This document shows, one piece after another, positions 21,672 to 32,897 of a DNA stretch of 64,000 bases (its first letter is position 1; every line of letters starts with the position of its first letter). The translations under genes were made by a program, and so were the position numbers. Origin of the DNA: Tenodera sinensis (Eukaryota > Arthropoda > Insecta > Mantodea > Mantidae). The notes below the pieces were generated by a model. The model saw only the letters and a program-made list of their open reading frames with translations. It did no database searches and was not told the origin of the DNA. Location: the NCBI GenBank assembly GCA_030765045.1, contig CM060974.1:53704339-53768338 (forward strand). The letters run 5' to 3'.

Positions 21672-23007
21672 ATTTTGTATGGAAGCTACTTCTGGTGGTG
21701 TAAGTTGTATACCACCATTGATTGCTACTGAGATCTCAGAAAGAGACACATTCTGTTATAATGAAAAGAATCATCTTCAACGTGAACATCAGAAAAGTGA
21801 TGTCACAGAAATGCCAAATACAGAAAAATATATCTCAGAACAATCTAATAAAGGTAATGAGGGAGGAGAAATATGCAAAAGGCCTTTATACTTGAAACAA
21901 AAGCCTTTGATTCGTCAAGGCAAAAGGCTACATAAATGTGAAACTTGTGATAAGAGCTTTAAGTATTTGTCACATTTGAAAATACATCATGTGATTCATG
22001 AAGACAAGAAGCCCCACCAATGTAAAATTTGTGGTAAGAGCTTTACTCAGTCGTCATATTTGAAAGTGCATATATTGATTCATGAAAATAAGAAGCCACA
22101 CAGGTGTAAAACTTGTGGTAAGAGCTTTACTCGGTCATCAGATTTAAAGAAACATTATTTAGTTCATGAGGGTAAGAAGCCACACAAGTGTACAGTTTGT
22201 GGTAAGAGCTTTACTCAGTCATCACATTTGAAAGTACATAATTTGATTCATGAAGGAAAGAAGCCCTACCAGTGTACAAGTTGTGATAAAAGCTTTACAC
22301 GGTTGTCAAATTTGAAAACACATTCTTTGATTCATGAAGGTAAGAAGCCTCACAGGTGTAAAACCTGTGATAAGAGCTTTATTCGGTCATCAGATTTAAA
22401 CAAACATTATTTGGTTCATGAGGGTAAGAAGCCACACAAGTGTACAGTTTGTGGTAAGAGCTTTACTCAGTCATCACATTTGAAAGTACATAATTTGATT
22501 CATGAAAGTAAGAAGCCCTATCAGTGTACAAGTTGTGGTAAGAGCTTTACTCAGTCGTCATATTTGAAACTACATAATATGATTCATGAAGGTAAGACCT
22601 ACCAGTGTAAAACCTGTGGTAAGAGTTTTAGTCGGTCATCAGATTTGAACAGACATTATTCAATCCATGAAGGTAAGAAGCCACACAGGTGTAAAACTTG
22701 TGATAAAAGCTTTTCTCGTTTGTCTAATTTGAAAGAACATAATTTGATTCATGAAGGTAAGAAGCCACACCAGTGTAAAACCTGCGATAAAAGCTTTACT
22801 CAGTTGTCAGATTTGAAAAGACATAATCTGATTCATGAAGGTAAGAAGCCATACCAGTGTATCACTTGTAATAAGAGTTTCACACGATTGTCATATTTGA
22901 AAGTTCATAATATGATGCATGAAGGTAAGAAGCCACACCAGTGTAAAACATGTGATAAGGGCTTTACTCAATTGTCACACTTGAGAAGACATTATTTGAA
23001 TCATTAG
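21672..23007 (+). CDS. C2H2 zinc-finger protein, terminal exon (13 fingers)
   Basis: DNA-binding protein, probably a nuclear transcription regulator by family. The exon starts after the acceptor with one leftover base (phase shared with its paralogue at 36389). The ATG at 21679 is probably an internal Met, because the same frame begins upstream of it in both paralogues. Residues 1-92 of the ATG frame are an acidic, Lys-rich linker (RDTFCYNEKNHLQ, then SDVTEMPN) with no KRAB, BTB or ZAD. From about residue 93 come 13 fingers of CX2CX12HX3H, most joined by HEGKKP linkers instead of TGEKP. Fingers 3-5 and 6-8 are nearly identical blocks, a recent 252-bp internal duplication. Finger 8 has a shortened linker (EGKT). 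The final finger ends at a TAG. An upstream exon with the true start is missing from what I can see. Confidence 0.88.
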
Positions 23008-23091
23008 GGTAAGAATTCACACCAATGTCAAACATATGATAAGAACTTTACTCATTTGTCAGACCTGAAAGGACATAATTTTGATTCTTAA
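23008..23091 (+). pseudogene. decayed 14th zinc finger after the stop codon
   Basis: In the same frame, directly after the TAG, the sequence reads GKNSHQCQTYDKNFTHLSDL, then KGHNFDS-stop. It is a finger that has lost the second Cys (Tyr) and its last His. The TAG thus truncated a longer ancestral array, and the leftover finger has decayed. Confidence 0.8.
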
Positions 23092-23100
23092 AGATTACTG

Positions 23101-23435
23101 GGCGGCGCCATGGCCGAGTGGTTAGATCGTTCGCTTACCACCTAGGCGGCACGGGTTCGATCCCAGTGACGCCGTGACGCACGAAGTGGCGCCAAGGCGG
23201 GTATTCTCTGGTTTCCCCCGCCACTCATTCCACCAATTTCTCCATTATCACTTTTCTAATAATCAGTTTTGTCTTCATTTCATAGCACCCTCTTTCTCAC
23301 TCTCATACCTGCTGCTTGACTGACCTCCAGCGCTTCACACCGTCCGGTCCATAGGTTCCTGTGCTCCCTGAGAGGCATCTGACCCTAGGCACCGGTTTGT
23401 AAATCCTACATAAGGGGGGGGGGTAATCAGGTAAA
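23101..23435 (+). mobile_element. SINE-C, tRNA-derived
   Basis: The head CCATGGCCGAGTGGTTAGA (A box region) and CGGGTTCGATCCCAG (B box) look like a Ser/Leu-type tRNA. The body includes GAGGCATCTGACCCTAGGC and a G-run before TAATCAGGTAAA, the 3' end shared with the minus-strand copy at 30932-31305. The 3' end has no poly-A. Confidence 0.85.
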
Positions 23436-24107
23436 AACGGAGAAAGATAAGTTGTGTTGGGTCAAGTCAACCAGAATTACTTTTGCTCAGGAGTCAGAAA
23501 TTGAAAGGAAGCATTTGCACTTAAATTTCAACGAGGTGATTATGGTTCTTTCTGAAGGTATTGTGAATCTGGCCACTGCATACAACAAAGGACGGCCGGA
23601 GTCAAGGTACCTCACACAACATACCAGGCGTGGCGCATATCAAAGGGGTTCAAGGTCTGGCCTCGTCGCAAGTCTGTGAATATGTGACAATGGGTTTTTG
23701 AGACTCGAAGGGCTTCCGTTTGCCAACATATCTGTTCGAGAAAGGTCCATGTTATGTCATCCTCATTATATAAGAGGGCGCGGCAATTGGAGTATCAGTT
23801 TTTAGTTTAAGTGTATGTGAGACAGCTGCATGTCTACGGCCGTAGTGAGAGAACCTTCGTGTTGAAAGAAAGATGGTGAAGCAGCTAATGAGTGTTGAGT
23901 GATCATGTCAGCGTCGGCTGTTTGAGAGATGGAAAGTTAAGAAAAACAGAAAATGATGTATTAGGATACAAGAAGAAAACTGTTGTGTGTTCTTATATCA
24001 CGGACTGAAGACTAATGTCTAAAAGAAAACGGTTGTGTATTCAGATAAAAGAAAGTAAAGTAAGAAAGAAGTACTTGGACTGGAATTTTGTCATAGTCTT
24101 ATCCTCT
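23436..24107. other. unassigned sequence
   Basis: Nothing recognised. A TATATAAGAGGGCGCGG word near 23766 looks like a core promoter or LTR, but no partner LTR was found. Confidence 0.35.
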
Positions 24108-24275
24108 GTGGTATGGTGGTAGCTCTCTCTCTCGTTCTGAGTGTGAATCTTGGTTAGGATGCATTACCTTGATAATGTTTTCTCTTTTCCATATTGAGAA
24201 TGTTGAGTAACTAACTAAGCTCTATGGACCTTGGGCTCATCTGAGTACAATTTCACCAGTTTCTTTCATATAATA
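24108..24275 (+). mobile_element. SINE-A, old diverged copy
   Basis: The head is degraded (GGTATGGTGGTAGC). The tail keeps TAAGCTCTATGGACCTTGGG and CATCTGAGTACAATTTCACC in the right order. Confidence 0.6.
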
Positions 24276-24730
24276 TGGTTAAGGGTCAATTTTACTAATT
24301 ATCTTGTTCTTCCTTAGATGTATCGGAATTACGTACGGATTCCCTTAAGTGAATTCAAGATAAGAGAATCCATAGTAACACCATGTCAAGAATCTGTCAA
24401 GTTTTATGAATTATTTCTTAGTTATTTGTTTTTCGTTTGTAGAAATACTCATCCTTCACGTCACTGTGAAGTGGCACTCATTTTCGAGATGGAAGAAAAA
24501 ATATGTTTAACAGCTCTAGATTTAAGAAATATAGCGAAATATGATTTTGTCACCACTTAGCTGACGTCTTAGATGTCCAAAACATAGTCGGTGACTCACT
24601 CTCAAAGAGCACAGGACCCACTATGCCAGACTGCAAGACTGGCATATTTTGGAAAATTGAACAAAATGTTATACACACTTAGCTGTTCCAACTACTTAAA
24701 ATTAGACCTAACTGGTTAATTTCCCTCCCA
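24276..24730. other. unassigned sequence
   Basis: The 80-codon frame at 24318-24560 follows a possible acceptor (TCTTCCTTAG), but I recognise no protein family and do not call it. Confidence 0.35.
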
Positions 24731-25668
24731 CTCTTAAGCCGGTGTCCAACTTTTTTTACCAAACTTTTTGTATCGAATGCAATTGCAAAAAAAAAAAAAA
24801 TAGTATCTGACACACTATGATGAATTTTGGTCCAAAACAAATAGTTTACATAGCAAGCGTGAAAAGTAAACGTGGCGGAAGCAAATATTAATTTGGCGAT
24901 TGCTATATTAACTATAGGTTTAGGATATATTTCCACGAGTCTGAATAGGAACAAAAGATGTATTAGGAACAAATACGGCATGGTTATAATGCAGAGGACA
25001 GGTCCCGGGCCGAGGTATATTGGGTCTACTAGAAAATGAATTGAGGTTAGAGGAAACGGAAAATTACCGCAATTTTCTACGATTGGCAAAGATTTATTTC
25101 TCAACCTTTTGCATCATGTAGAAGGCAAAATTACACGCCAGGACACAAATTTGAGACTATTACAGCGCGAAAGGTACACGGACTAATTGTAATGGTTTTA
25201 ATCTTAGTTTGCATGGACAAGAGATTTCAACTCATTTTATAACAAAATTTATTCACACTGTTAACTGGATTTCTTTTTTTATTAAATATAACTATATAAT
25301 AACCACCTCAGTAATATAACGGTCACCAAAAATCTTTAAGGTATCTTCCAGAAAAAATTACACGTTTTGTTAAAATGCCCATCACATTAAAATAGTCACG
25401 AGCCGTGCATACAAAGCAGCTGACTACATGTTGCCTACGCAGTCCGCCATATTGTTGCGTTACTGATGCTGATTGGCTATTTTAAAGTTGTTGAATGAAA
25501 AAATTAGGTGCAACTCAATCGCATTGCATACAAACAGGTCAGATACAAAAATAGGATAGAAATTGTATGTAACAAAATTGTATCCAACTCTCAGTGTGTC
25601 ACGATGCAGTTTTGTTGTATACAATGCTTTGTATCAAAAAGTTGGACCGTGGGACATTGGCATAAGGT
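24731..25668. mobile_element. possible DNA element with inverted ends
   Basis: The left end (about 24733: TTAAGCCGGTGTCCAAC, then TTTTTGTATCGAATGC) and the reverse complement of the right end (about 25668: TTATGCCAATGTCCCAC, then TTTTTGATACAAAGC) are similar. This suggests terminal inverted repeats around 940 bp of non-coding DNA. The 141-codon minus-strand frame inside has no recognisable domain. Ends and target duplication are not resolved. Confidence 0.35.
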
Positions 25669-26196
25669 TGGTTTTCTCATTCCTGCATGTGCAGTATTCT
25701 ACATATGTAGTTTTCTGCTTACCTCAAGCCACCTCCTTTTGCTATAAAGGAAAACCTAAATAAGCTACAGGTTAAAGTTTGGTTTACCCAATGTTGTCAC
25801 TTGTCGCAATCAAAACAGCTAATTGTTAAATGCCAGATTTTTTTCACTTTCTCTACTGGTAAGTAAGGGAAGTATTATATCTCACCCAAAAATTGGATGT
25901 CGGGATTTTACCGGAAATACATGTTTTGAGATCCCTAAATAAAAAAAAGCATTATTAGAAAAAGGTCCGTGTGTGTGTGTGTCTGTGCCTGTCAGTCTGT
26001 GGACAACATAACTCAAAAATGAAAAGTAGGTTAAAAGCCAATGTTAGTATTTAAGTTTAATGTCTATCAAGGATGCGACACTAAGATTTTGAAGAAAATA
26101 GCCCCACCCTAAACTACCCTTTAAATGGAAAATTTGTATTTTCTTGAAAATGACTATAACGATTTTTATTAAAATGTCATATGTTGGAGATATTTT
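25669..26196. other. unassigned, with short GT run
   Basis: A short (GT)n near 25969 and a TGTCAGTCTGTGGACAACAT stretch; otherwise nothing recognised. Confidence 0.4.
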
Positions 26197-26700
26197 TATG
26201 ACAAATGAAATGTATATCTTGAATTTTCTGGCTATAGCCCCTGTAGTCGTATTTACTCTGGGCAACCTTTGCACAACTGGTAAACGGTTAGAGATGACCA
26301 AATCATACTATACAAAAAATGTAGATCTTGCTAAAATGCACAATTTATGTCTGAATAAATTTTCTTGTAGAGTGAACCATTTCGGAGATATTCCTTGTTA
26401 TGTGTGTGAGTTTCGGAAAACTTAAAACTTTCGTGAAATGGAACATTGTTGTTCATTTTTTTATATGTTAAGTGTGCAAAGAGAATGCAACCTCAAAGCT
26501 TTAAACTATTTGACAATCGCACAAAGCCTACTGTATTCTAACATTCACCTTGCACCTACAAGGAAATAAGCAACAAGATAATTTAAATGTTTATCTTAAC
26601 TAACACGAAGAAGATATAGGAATAAGAGTTTGTAAGAATGGTCAGTACAAGAGTAGAGAAAGTCATGTGAGTGCAACACATCAGATTTTTATAATTTGGG
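26197..26700 (-). repeat. dispersed repeat (470-bp family), copy 2
   Basis: Inverted partner of 4139-4617. The plus strand has a 93-codon open frame (26144-26425, reading LNFLAIAPVVVFTLGNLC). It is not kept in copy 1, so I regard it as chance or a fossil of the element's own gene. Confidence 0.75.
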
Positions 26701-27039
26701 ATTTTATTCTTTTTGGAATAACTTAGCAAGCATATTTATTTTGAGGAACAAAAGATGTACCTCGTTCTTTAAAACATTTATCAAGTTTATACAAGCCCAA
26801 GGATGGTAGCTAAACTATTTAAAATTGCAACCATCTTTTATTTTCTTTAGGGTGGAAACTTCTTTAACAGCCTTCTCATTTCTAAATTTTTCTGTCTTAT
26901 ATGCACAAAATCTGTATTAAAACTATTAAGTACAGTAGTGGCTATGTTTTGTATGCCATTAATAAGGGGTATATTTATTAATGTACCTATTAAACAATTA
27001 AAACTGCAAATTCATTTAAAAAAGGATTAAAACTTTTAT
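26701..27039. other. unassigned sequence
   Basis: AT-rich, nothing recognised. Confidence 0.4.
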
Positions 27040-27930
27040 CTGTAAGTAATTTCATCAGTTGGTTTTCTATAAGTGCCAAAATTTAATTTTTTTTTACTAT
27101 ATTCAAATCTGGGAATATAAGACAACCCTTGTTTTCAGTTTCGAAAGTGAATTTTTTGGCTTTATATTGTAACTTTAAAAGTTTAAAGCATCATTTGTAT
27201 GCTTCTCAGGAACAATAGTAAAAATGTCATCCACATCAGGGAAAATTGAAACTACTAACAGTGAAGCAACAGAATCTAAAATAAGAATAGATTAGAAACT
27301 AAAAGCTTCACTTATCTTAGTAATATTGCAAGATCTTCTACAGCTGACTAGTTTCATGTTGTATACAACTTATTTTCAAAGCTATCCAAACAAGATGTTC
27401 AACTGTAGGAGATCTTGCAATATTGCTAAGATAAGTGGAGCTTTTAGATTCTAATTTCTCTTATTTTAATGTCATCCAAGAAATGTTACAAATGGATCAT
27501 CCATTGCTAAGTCAGAAGTTTATTGAAAGGAATTACGATTAAAGCTCAACATTTCGGTCCAAACGAAGATTGGTAAGCTTCACAAAATTATACATTAATT
27601 TATCTAATTCTAAAGAAATAAAACATCTTTCCAAAAACATCAACAGCTTTTCTCTAGGAATGCTAGGAAATAAAGAAGTTACGTCAAAAGATACAAGATT
27701 GTCATCAGACATTGCTTATCCTTTCTACCAATCCAAAATAATTTTTAACACTTAAAGTTTCAAATTTATATAAACAACTAAACTTTTTATTGAACCATTT
27801 AGCCAAATTGTTAGTAGATGATTTGTACAATTTATAATCGCCCTCATTTTATTTCCTTGTTTATGAATTTTGAGTGCATACGATGTTGGTAGAACTGGAT
27901 TACTGACTTACCTTATTAGGTATTGTTTAC
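27040..27930 (-). pseudogene. Penelope-like reverse transcriptase, broken by a MITE
   Basis: Minus strand, several frames. ALKIHKQGNKMRAIINCTN (cf. the GLPKIHK-G-RPI block) is followed by NNLAKWFNKKFS, then NLVSFDVTSLFPSIPREKLL (RT motif A), then after the MITE DDIFTIVPEKHTNDALN (motif C, VDD) and a degraded NFGTYRKPT. The order fits a Penelope-like RT. Frameshifts and stops occur throughout, and a palindromic element interrupts it exactly at motif C. Not functional. Confidence 0.78.
27234..27468. mobile_element. MITE family 3 with long inverted arms
   Basis: About 66-bp inverted arms: TAAAATAAGAATAGATTAG..CTTCTACAG against the reverse complement beginning TAAAATAAGAGAAATTAG. They enclose a short centre. 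ATGTCATCCA at 27224-27233 and 27469-27478 is a candidate 10-bp target duplication. On the left, some 40 bp lie outside the arm. A partial copy is at 4620-4790. Long arms plus a 9-11-bp duplication would suit a Mutator-like origin (inference). Confidence 0.7.
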
Positions 27931-28039
27931 TCTTCATTAAGGGTTATAATGCACAATTTCAATGGATAATTATTACTTGCTGCTCATCTTTACATTAACT
28001 TTTTTGAAATACATAACACTAAAGCCTTTAGCCTTTAAA

Positions 28040-28254
28040 ACCTGGTACAGATAATATGTAGATTACATTATTGCTGTTGTTCATGAGAAAAATATAAATG
28101 ATGCCTTAAAACTTATAAATTTACAAGATAAAGTCATAAAATTCAATTTGGAAACTGAAAATAATGGTTGTCTCATATTCTTAGATTTTAAAACAACAAT
28201 AAATTGAATTTTGGCATTTATAGAAAATCTACCCATACTGATAATAACATAAAA
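28040..28254 (+). pseudogene. Penelope-like reverse transcriptase C-terminal fragment
   Basis: The plus strand reads YVDYIIAVVHEKNINDALKL, then FNLETENNGCLIFLDF, and after a one-base shift NFGIYRKSTHTDNN. It is closely related to the minus-strand fragment at 27040-27235 but in opposite orientation. The catalytic YVDD has become YVDY. A LINE begins at about 28255. Confidence 0.75.
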
Positions 28255-29860
28255 ATAGAGCTAGAGAATACAGTAAGGAGGAGCTCGGAAAATCCAATTA
28301 AGCTAAGTAGGAAGGCCGATCTATCAGCATTGGACAATGTCGACACTAACACAATAACATTGATACTAGGAGACACGCTAGACGAATTACCATCACAGAT
28401 TGAAGAACTCATTCTGATGTTCACTCAAACAGTAGAAAATAAAAATTTTCAAGATAAGCCATTGTTCAATAAGGAATGCTATGAAGACGGAAAACCAATA
28501 ATTTCATGCACAAAGCTAGAAAAAACCCAATCAGTGGAAGATTTGAACCTGTATAGTAAGCTGAGAAGAGAGTGCAAAATCAAGATAAAAGAGGCATAGA
28601 GAACAGTCAGGGAGGAAGAGGAAAAACGATTAATAGAAGTAGCGAAGCAAAGGCCGTACAAGACTCTGCAGCCGAAGTAACCGACATTCCCAAGAAATAT
28701 GAGGTGTGGGAAGGACATCTAAGCTCAGTCCTACGGGCTAGAGACACGCGCCCAGCAAGCCCTACACCGACTCAGCCCCTTATGCAGGAGACAGAAATTT
28801 TCGCAGAAGACAGACTAATTCAGACCATTATGAATATAATGAACCATAAACCATGTGGATCGGATAACATCTACAATTATCACCTGAAAACTACACTCTC
28901 ATTAGCGAATCCACTCACAACATTCGTTAATGAATGCTTGAAACAAGGAGCTATACCAGATAAGTGGAAACAATCAAAGGTGATAATGCTATACAAGGGA
29001 AAAGGTAACACAGCTGACCCGAATGCATACAGGAGCATTGCGCTGGAGAACACTCTACTCAAGATACGTACAACACTACTGTGCAAGTGTCTTAGAGATG
29101 TCACAGACGAGAAACTACCCGATTCACAGTTTGGTTTCAGAGGTGGGAGATCAACGACACAGGAGCTGCACGGTCTCCAATCTGATAGAGAAACGGCCTT
29201 AGCAATCCGTGGAGGAAAGCTGCATGCAATTTTCGTTCACTATCCAAAGCGTTTGACATTCTAATGAAGAAGGTGGAAAACGCTTTAGGTCCAAGACATT
29301 AACCGGTATCAGTCATTAGAGATCATCTCGCTAACAATTGCGTGGAAATAAATGATGGTATAGATAAATCGAACCTGATGCGGCAAACTGCTGTGGTACT
29401 GCAGGGGGATCCGCTAAGCCCCTTGATTTTTATCTTAGCAGCGGAAGACATGAGCGAGGCCGTAAAACCCTAAAATGTAAATCTGCTTATATATGCGGAC
29501 GACATGACACTGACTTCAACTTCAGAGAGCGACTTAATGCAGGCCTTCAACCTATTAGTAGAGTGGGCAAAAGAGAACAATCTAGCATTAAGAATAGTCT
29601 CCATGATCTTCATAAGAGGGAGGAATGCAGCACCTTCTATATTGGTGAAATACCGCTAACATCAGTGACCTAGGAGTTACTCTACAGACAAAGGGAACCG
29701 TATTCACACATATAAATGGCAGAGTAAACGCCGCGACAAAAGCCTTATAATAAAGTAAATAGCAAACTCTCTCTAGAAACAGCACTACAACTATTTAAGC
29801 TCAAAGTGCCTCTGACAAGAATAACACAGAAAACAAATGACAATTTAAAAAGTCAACCAA
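28255..29860 (+). pseudogene. non-LTR retrotransposon reverse transcriptase
   Basis: Domains in order: a linker with SRKADLSALDNVDTNTI; MNHKPCGSDNIYNYHLK and IPDKWKQSKVIMLYKGKGNT (RT motifs 0-1); NAYRSIALENTLLKI; DSQFGFRGGRSTTQ (motif 2); a YSKAFDILMKK block (motif A) just after a frameshift near 29235; VVLQGDPLSPLIFILAAEDM (motif B); NLLIYADDMTLTS (motif C with YADD at about 29494-29505); then DLGVTLQTKGTVFTHI and a SLETALQLFKLKV thumb-like end. At least two frameshifts (near 28650 and 29235) and in-frame stops make it dead. The 5' end is fused to the Penelope-like remnant at 28254, consistent with a 5'-truncated insertion. I do not assign a clade. Confidence 0.8.
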
Positions 29861-30931
29861 AAAGAGAAATCTTTGCAACTAACCAACGTGTTACAAAAAA
29901 ATGTGCTTCCAGGTGCGCTAAAATTCCACAAAATGATTATGCTTGAAATGAAAAATGGGAAGAACGAAAACAAGTTTGAGATTCTGGAAAAATGTGATGT
30001 AACACCCTGCCACAGATGTTTTGAACCTTACCATAGTTGATAAAAAGCTTTTACCGCTCCAAATGTTTCAGTAAATGAGTGGTTTGGGTTTAAATGATCT
30101 GTAATTGCTTTAGGAAATCAAGTTTAATCATAAAACTCATGAACTTGCCAGAAATATATTCGCTCATGATTACGGTGTTTTATTACCGTTGACGCCCAGC
30201 GGTCTGTTTATACACCGGGTGATTTTGGGACACTGAATAAACAAGCAAACAAAATATATTGTTGACATACAGTATGCTGAACTAATACATTACATTTTTT
30301 TCTATTTTTGAAAAAATATAATTTGGGCGTTAATAGGTTAAAGTACCTCTATTACTTCTGGTACATATAGCGGCATTTTAACTGATAAATCGTATCTATT
30401 TACGCGCGCTAACAATGAAAGCAAATTATTGCATTATTGTCCATTTACTCACAATACTGCATTAGTTAATGATATCTGGTAGAGAAAAGATGTTAGGGCA
30501 GCTAGCTTTTGGGGCTTTGAGTAAACACCAGGAAGATGGTCTTTTACCATGTAAGTAATCCATTGGAGAAGATTGATCACGTTATATAGCTTGTGTATTT
30601 CGTGATATAAATTACCTGTTAATTCGTCAACTTGACCTACCAGATGACTGGTTTACCCCATGGTTCCCGGTTCAGTTCCTATGTGATATAATAAACATAC
30701 TGTTTTACCTAGACGTCCTGCTTATGGAAATGAAGATATAGTAGATGATGGTCACCTATCCGTTCCGGTACTTTAAATTGAAAATGAATTGGAGACAACT
30801 TAAGGTTAAGAAGACATGAAATTCAGATGAAAACAAACAAGAAGGGACTAACGCAAATGAACAAAACTGTGAAGAGCAAGGTTCATGCCAAAATAATCCT
30901 GATAATGTATACAAAAAACGACTACTATTTC
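29861..30931. other. 1.1 kb without recognised features
   Basis: No gene, RNA or clear repeat copy. Confidence 0.5.
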
Positions 30932-31305
30932 TTTACCTGATTACCCTCCCCTTATTTAGGACTTCACCCTCTAGGTCTTACAAGCCTACGCCTAGGGTCT
31001 GACGTCTGTCGGGGAGCAGAGGAAACTATGGGTCGGACAGAGTAAACACTGGAAGTGGGTGGTCAGCCCAGCACCAGGTGAGATAGTGGAGAAGAGCATG
31101 ATATGAAATACAATCGAAATAGATTAACGGAAAGGTGATGATAGATCATTTGGTGGATTGAGTGGCGGGGGAACCGGAGAACCCGAGATAACCCGTCCAG
31201 GCGCCGCTTCGTCCGACACAAATACCATATGCGGGTCCCTGGAATCGAACCCGAGCCGCTGAAGTGGTAGGGGAACGGTCTAAGCGCTTGGCCACGGCAC
31301 CGCCG
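30932..31305 (-). mobile_element. SINE-C, second copy
   Basis: On the minus strand: CGGCGGTGCCGTGGCCAAGC head, GGTTCGATTCCAGGG B box, CCGGTTCCCCCGCCACTC body and TAATCAGGTAAAG 3' end. It matches 23101-23435 over its length with moderate divergence. Confidence 0.85.
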
Positions 31306-31809
31306 ATAAAAACTACCAAGGGAGAAAATACAAAATAAACATGTTGAAAGAGACGTAAACTTATTTCCGATAACATGCTCACATATGCAAGGAAAGTAAT
31401 AAGAGAGAGGAGTTTTATGTGTAGCGAAATTGACGAAAATCAGAGCACAAATGTCCATCAAATAATGTGGAAGATTAGCTCATAGGATGAAAAGAAGGTA
31501 TAGATATGTATATGAATTGAAGAATTTTCGTACAGCTATTAGGAGGAGAGTAAGCAGAATTGTTGAGGAGCCGGCTAAGAAAGAGTATGGTATGGCTACG
31601 ACTGTTATTCGCCTACAGAAGACGGACAGAGAGGCAAAGTTTGCAAGAGCTTTTTCATTGCAATTACAAGGCTAAAAAGGATGTCTTTGGTCAGTGGATA
31701 ACATCTTTCCATTTGTGTAACGGTAGTGATAAGGCAAAAATCGAATAAACAGAAAACGGAAAAATTTGGCCCAACATGACTACATAAGAAGTTCAAAGAA
31801 ACTTAAATT
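31306..31809. other. unassigned, possible upstream part of the next remnant
   Basis: A plus-strand frame at 31487-31675 and a shifted one to about 31748 could be degraded 5' coding sequence of the following remnant. No motif supports it. Confidence 0.3.
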
Positions 31810-32275
31810 AGATTCCATGAAACAGTGCTTGGGGTAATTCATAAAATTCCAAGCCACTATTGTCAATTCTCTAGTAATCGAGTTTATGTGGAACCTGACT
31901 GTCAATGTGCTCACAATATGCTTGGAATTTATAAGTTATGGTCCGAAGAGAATGGAATAAAATATGTGCAGAGGAACAGATTCTGTGAAATCCTGAAAGA
32001 AGAGAAAACTTCTGAGTTCAAGCCTACAAAAGATCAGTGTGATACTTGCGTGACATTTAAAGAAGATAATCTAACAGAGGATGCGTTTAATATGCATGTT
32101 AGAATGAAAGAAGGTCCTCATAAGCTAAGAAAAAAGCTGAGTCTTGTATGACAGAGACAACACTAGTATTGACAATAGATTGTTGTGCCCCAAACTACAT
32201 TTTTTCAAAGCAGTACTATAGTCAGAAGCTTCAGATTAATACTTTCAGTATGTACGTAAACAACACAAAAAATGT
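31810..32275 (+). pseudogene. remnant of an insect transposon-associated protein (SHYC / CDxC family)
   Basis: The frame reads HKIPSHYCQFSSNRVYVEPD, then FCEILKEEKTSEFKPTKDQC and CDTCVTFK. A frameshift near 32150 leads to TLVLTIDCCAPNYIF and SKQYYSQKLQINTFSMYV. This order (SHYC, K-DQCDxC, an acidic VLTxD, YYxxKLxxxxF) recalls an uncharacterised multi-copy insect family that I associate with mobile DNA. I cannot give its function. The D in the LTIDCC block would suit an RNase H-like fold, but that is inference. It is a pseudogene here: no ATG start, a frameshift, and a SINE-like repeat directly downstream. Confidence 0.5.
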
Positions 32276-32284
32276 AAGAGGTGG

Positions 32285-32412
32285 AGTCAAGCTGAAAAAT
32301 TCAATAACATAGCCTGGATTTGAACCACGGACTTTCCGGGAAATTAGGAGTCCAGGAGTAAGTACAAGTCGCCTGAGTTAACCCAGGCGCATGGTAAAGT
32401 GACCACGGTACC
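32285..32412 (-). mobile_element. tRNA-like SINE (minus strand)
   Basis: The minus strand has CCGTGGTTCAAATCCAGGC (B box) about 60 bp after TACCGTGGTCACTTTACCATG and GCGCCTGGGTTAACTCAGGC. It continues into GAATTTTTCAGCTTGAC, which resembles the post-head part of SINE-B. Confidence 0.55.
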
Positions 32413-32611
32413 TATCCGTTTAGTACGGATTTACCCGTGTAGTTTATGGAGTTTTATAATTTTACAAACTTTGGTGTAAATGTAAATGGTGCAGATTGAT
32501 TTCCTATGTTGTTACTCGGCAGGGGAATTCGTAGCTCGGGCGCTAGTTCCGTGCCGGTTAAGCCTGGATGCGCAGTGGTTATCTGGACAGCTAGTGAGCC
32601 CTCAACTCTGC
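32413..32611. other. unassigned flank of the DNA transposon
   Basis: Nothing recognised. Confidence 0.3.
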
Positions 32612-32897
32612 TATACTCTGTTCATCAAAAGATTAGAGGAGACGTAAACAAAGCCACGGGCGTTTTGGCCACAGCACGCCCACTTGACGCTTTCGCCGTG
32701 TAAATAGTCCCTTGAAGAAATACTGTTACTAAGGTCTGAAATGTCACTTAATGTTTGCTAAAGCATGAACAATGTGTACTAAGCATAGTTAAAGTGTAAG
32801 AATACGTAGTTAAGTGAATCTGTAACCGGCCTAATTCATTCTGCGCGCGCATTAATCAGTATGAAAGTAACATGGTGGGACAAATGAGTTGTGAAAC

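Noticed and set aside
23104..23175. tRNA gene (Ser/Leu-like)
   Set aside because: It is the head of a SINE with a shared body and 3' end at 30932-31305; the acceptor stem is not credible as a tRNA.
24679..25104. 141-codon minus-strand frame with hydrophobic stretches
   Set aside because: No recognisable domain, an alternative-codon start and a position inside a putative non-coding element.
28204..28599. A single 131-codon gene
   Set aside because: The frame joins the end of a Penelope-like RT to the start of a LINE fragment; an accidental fusion.
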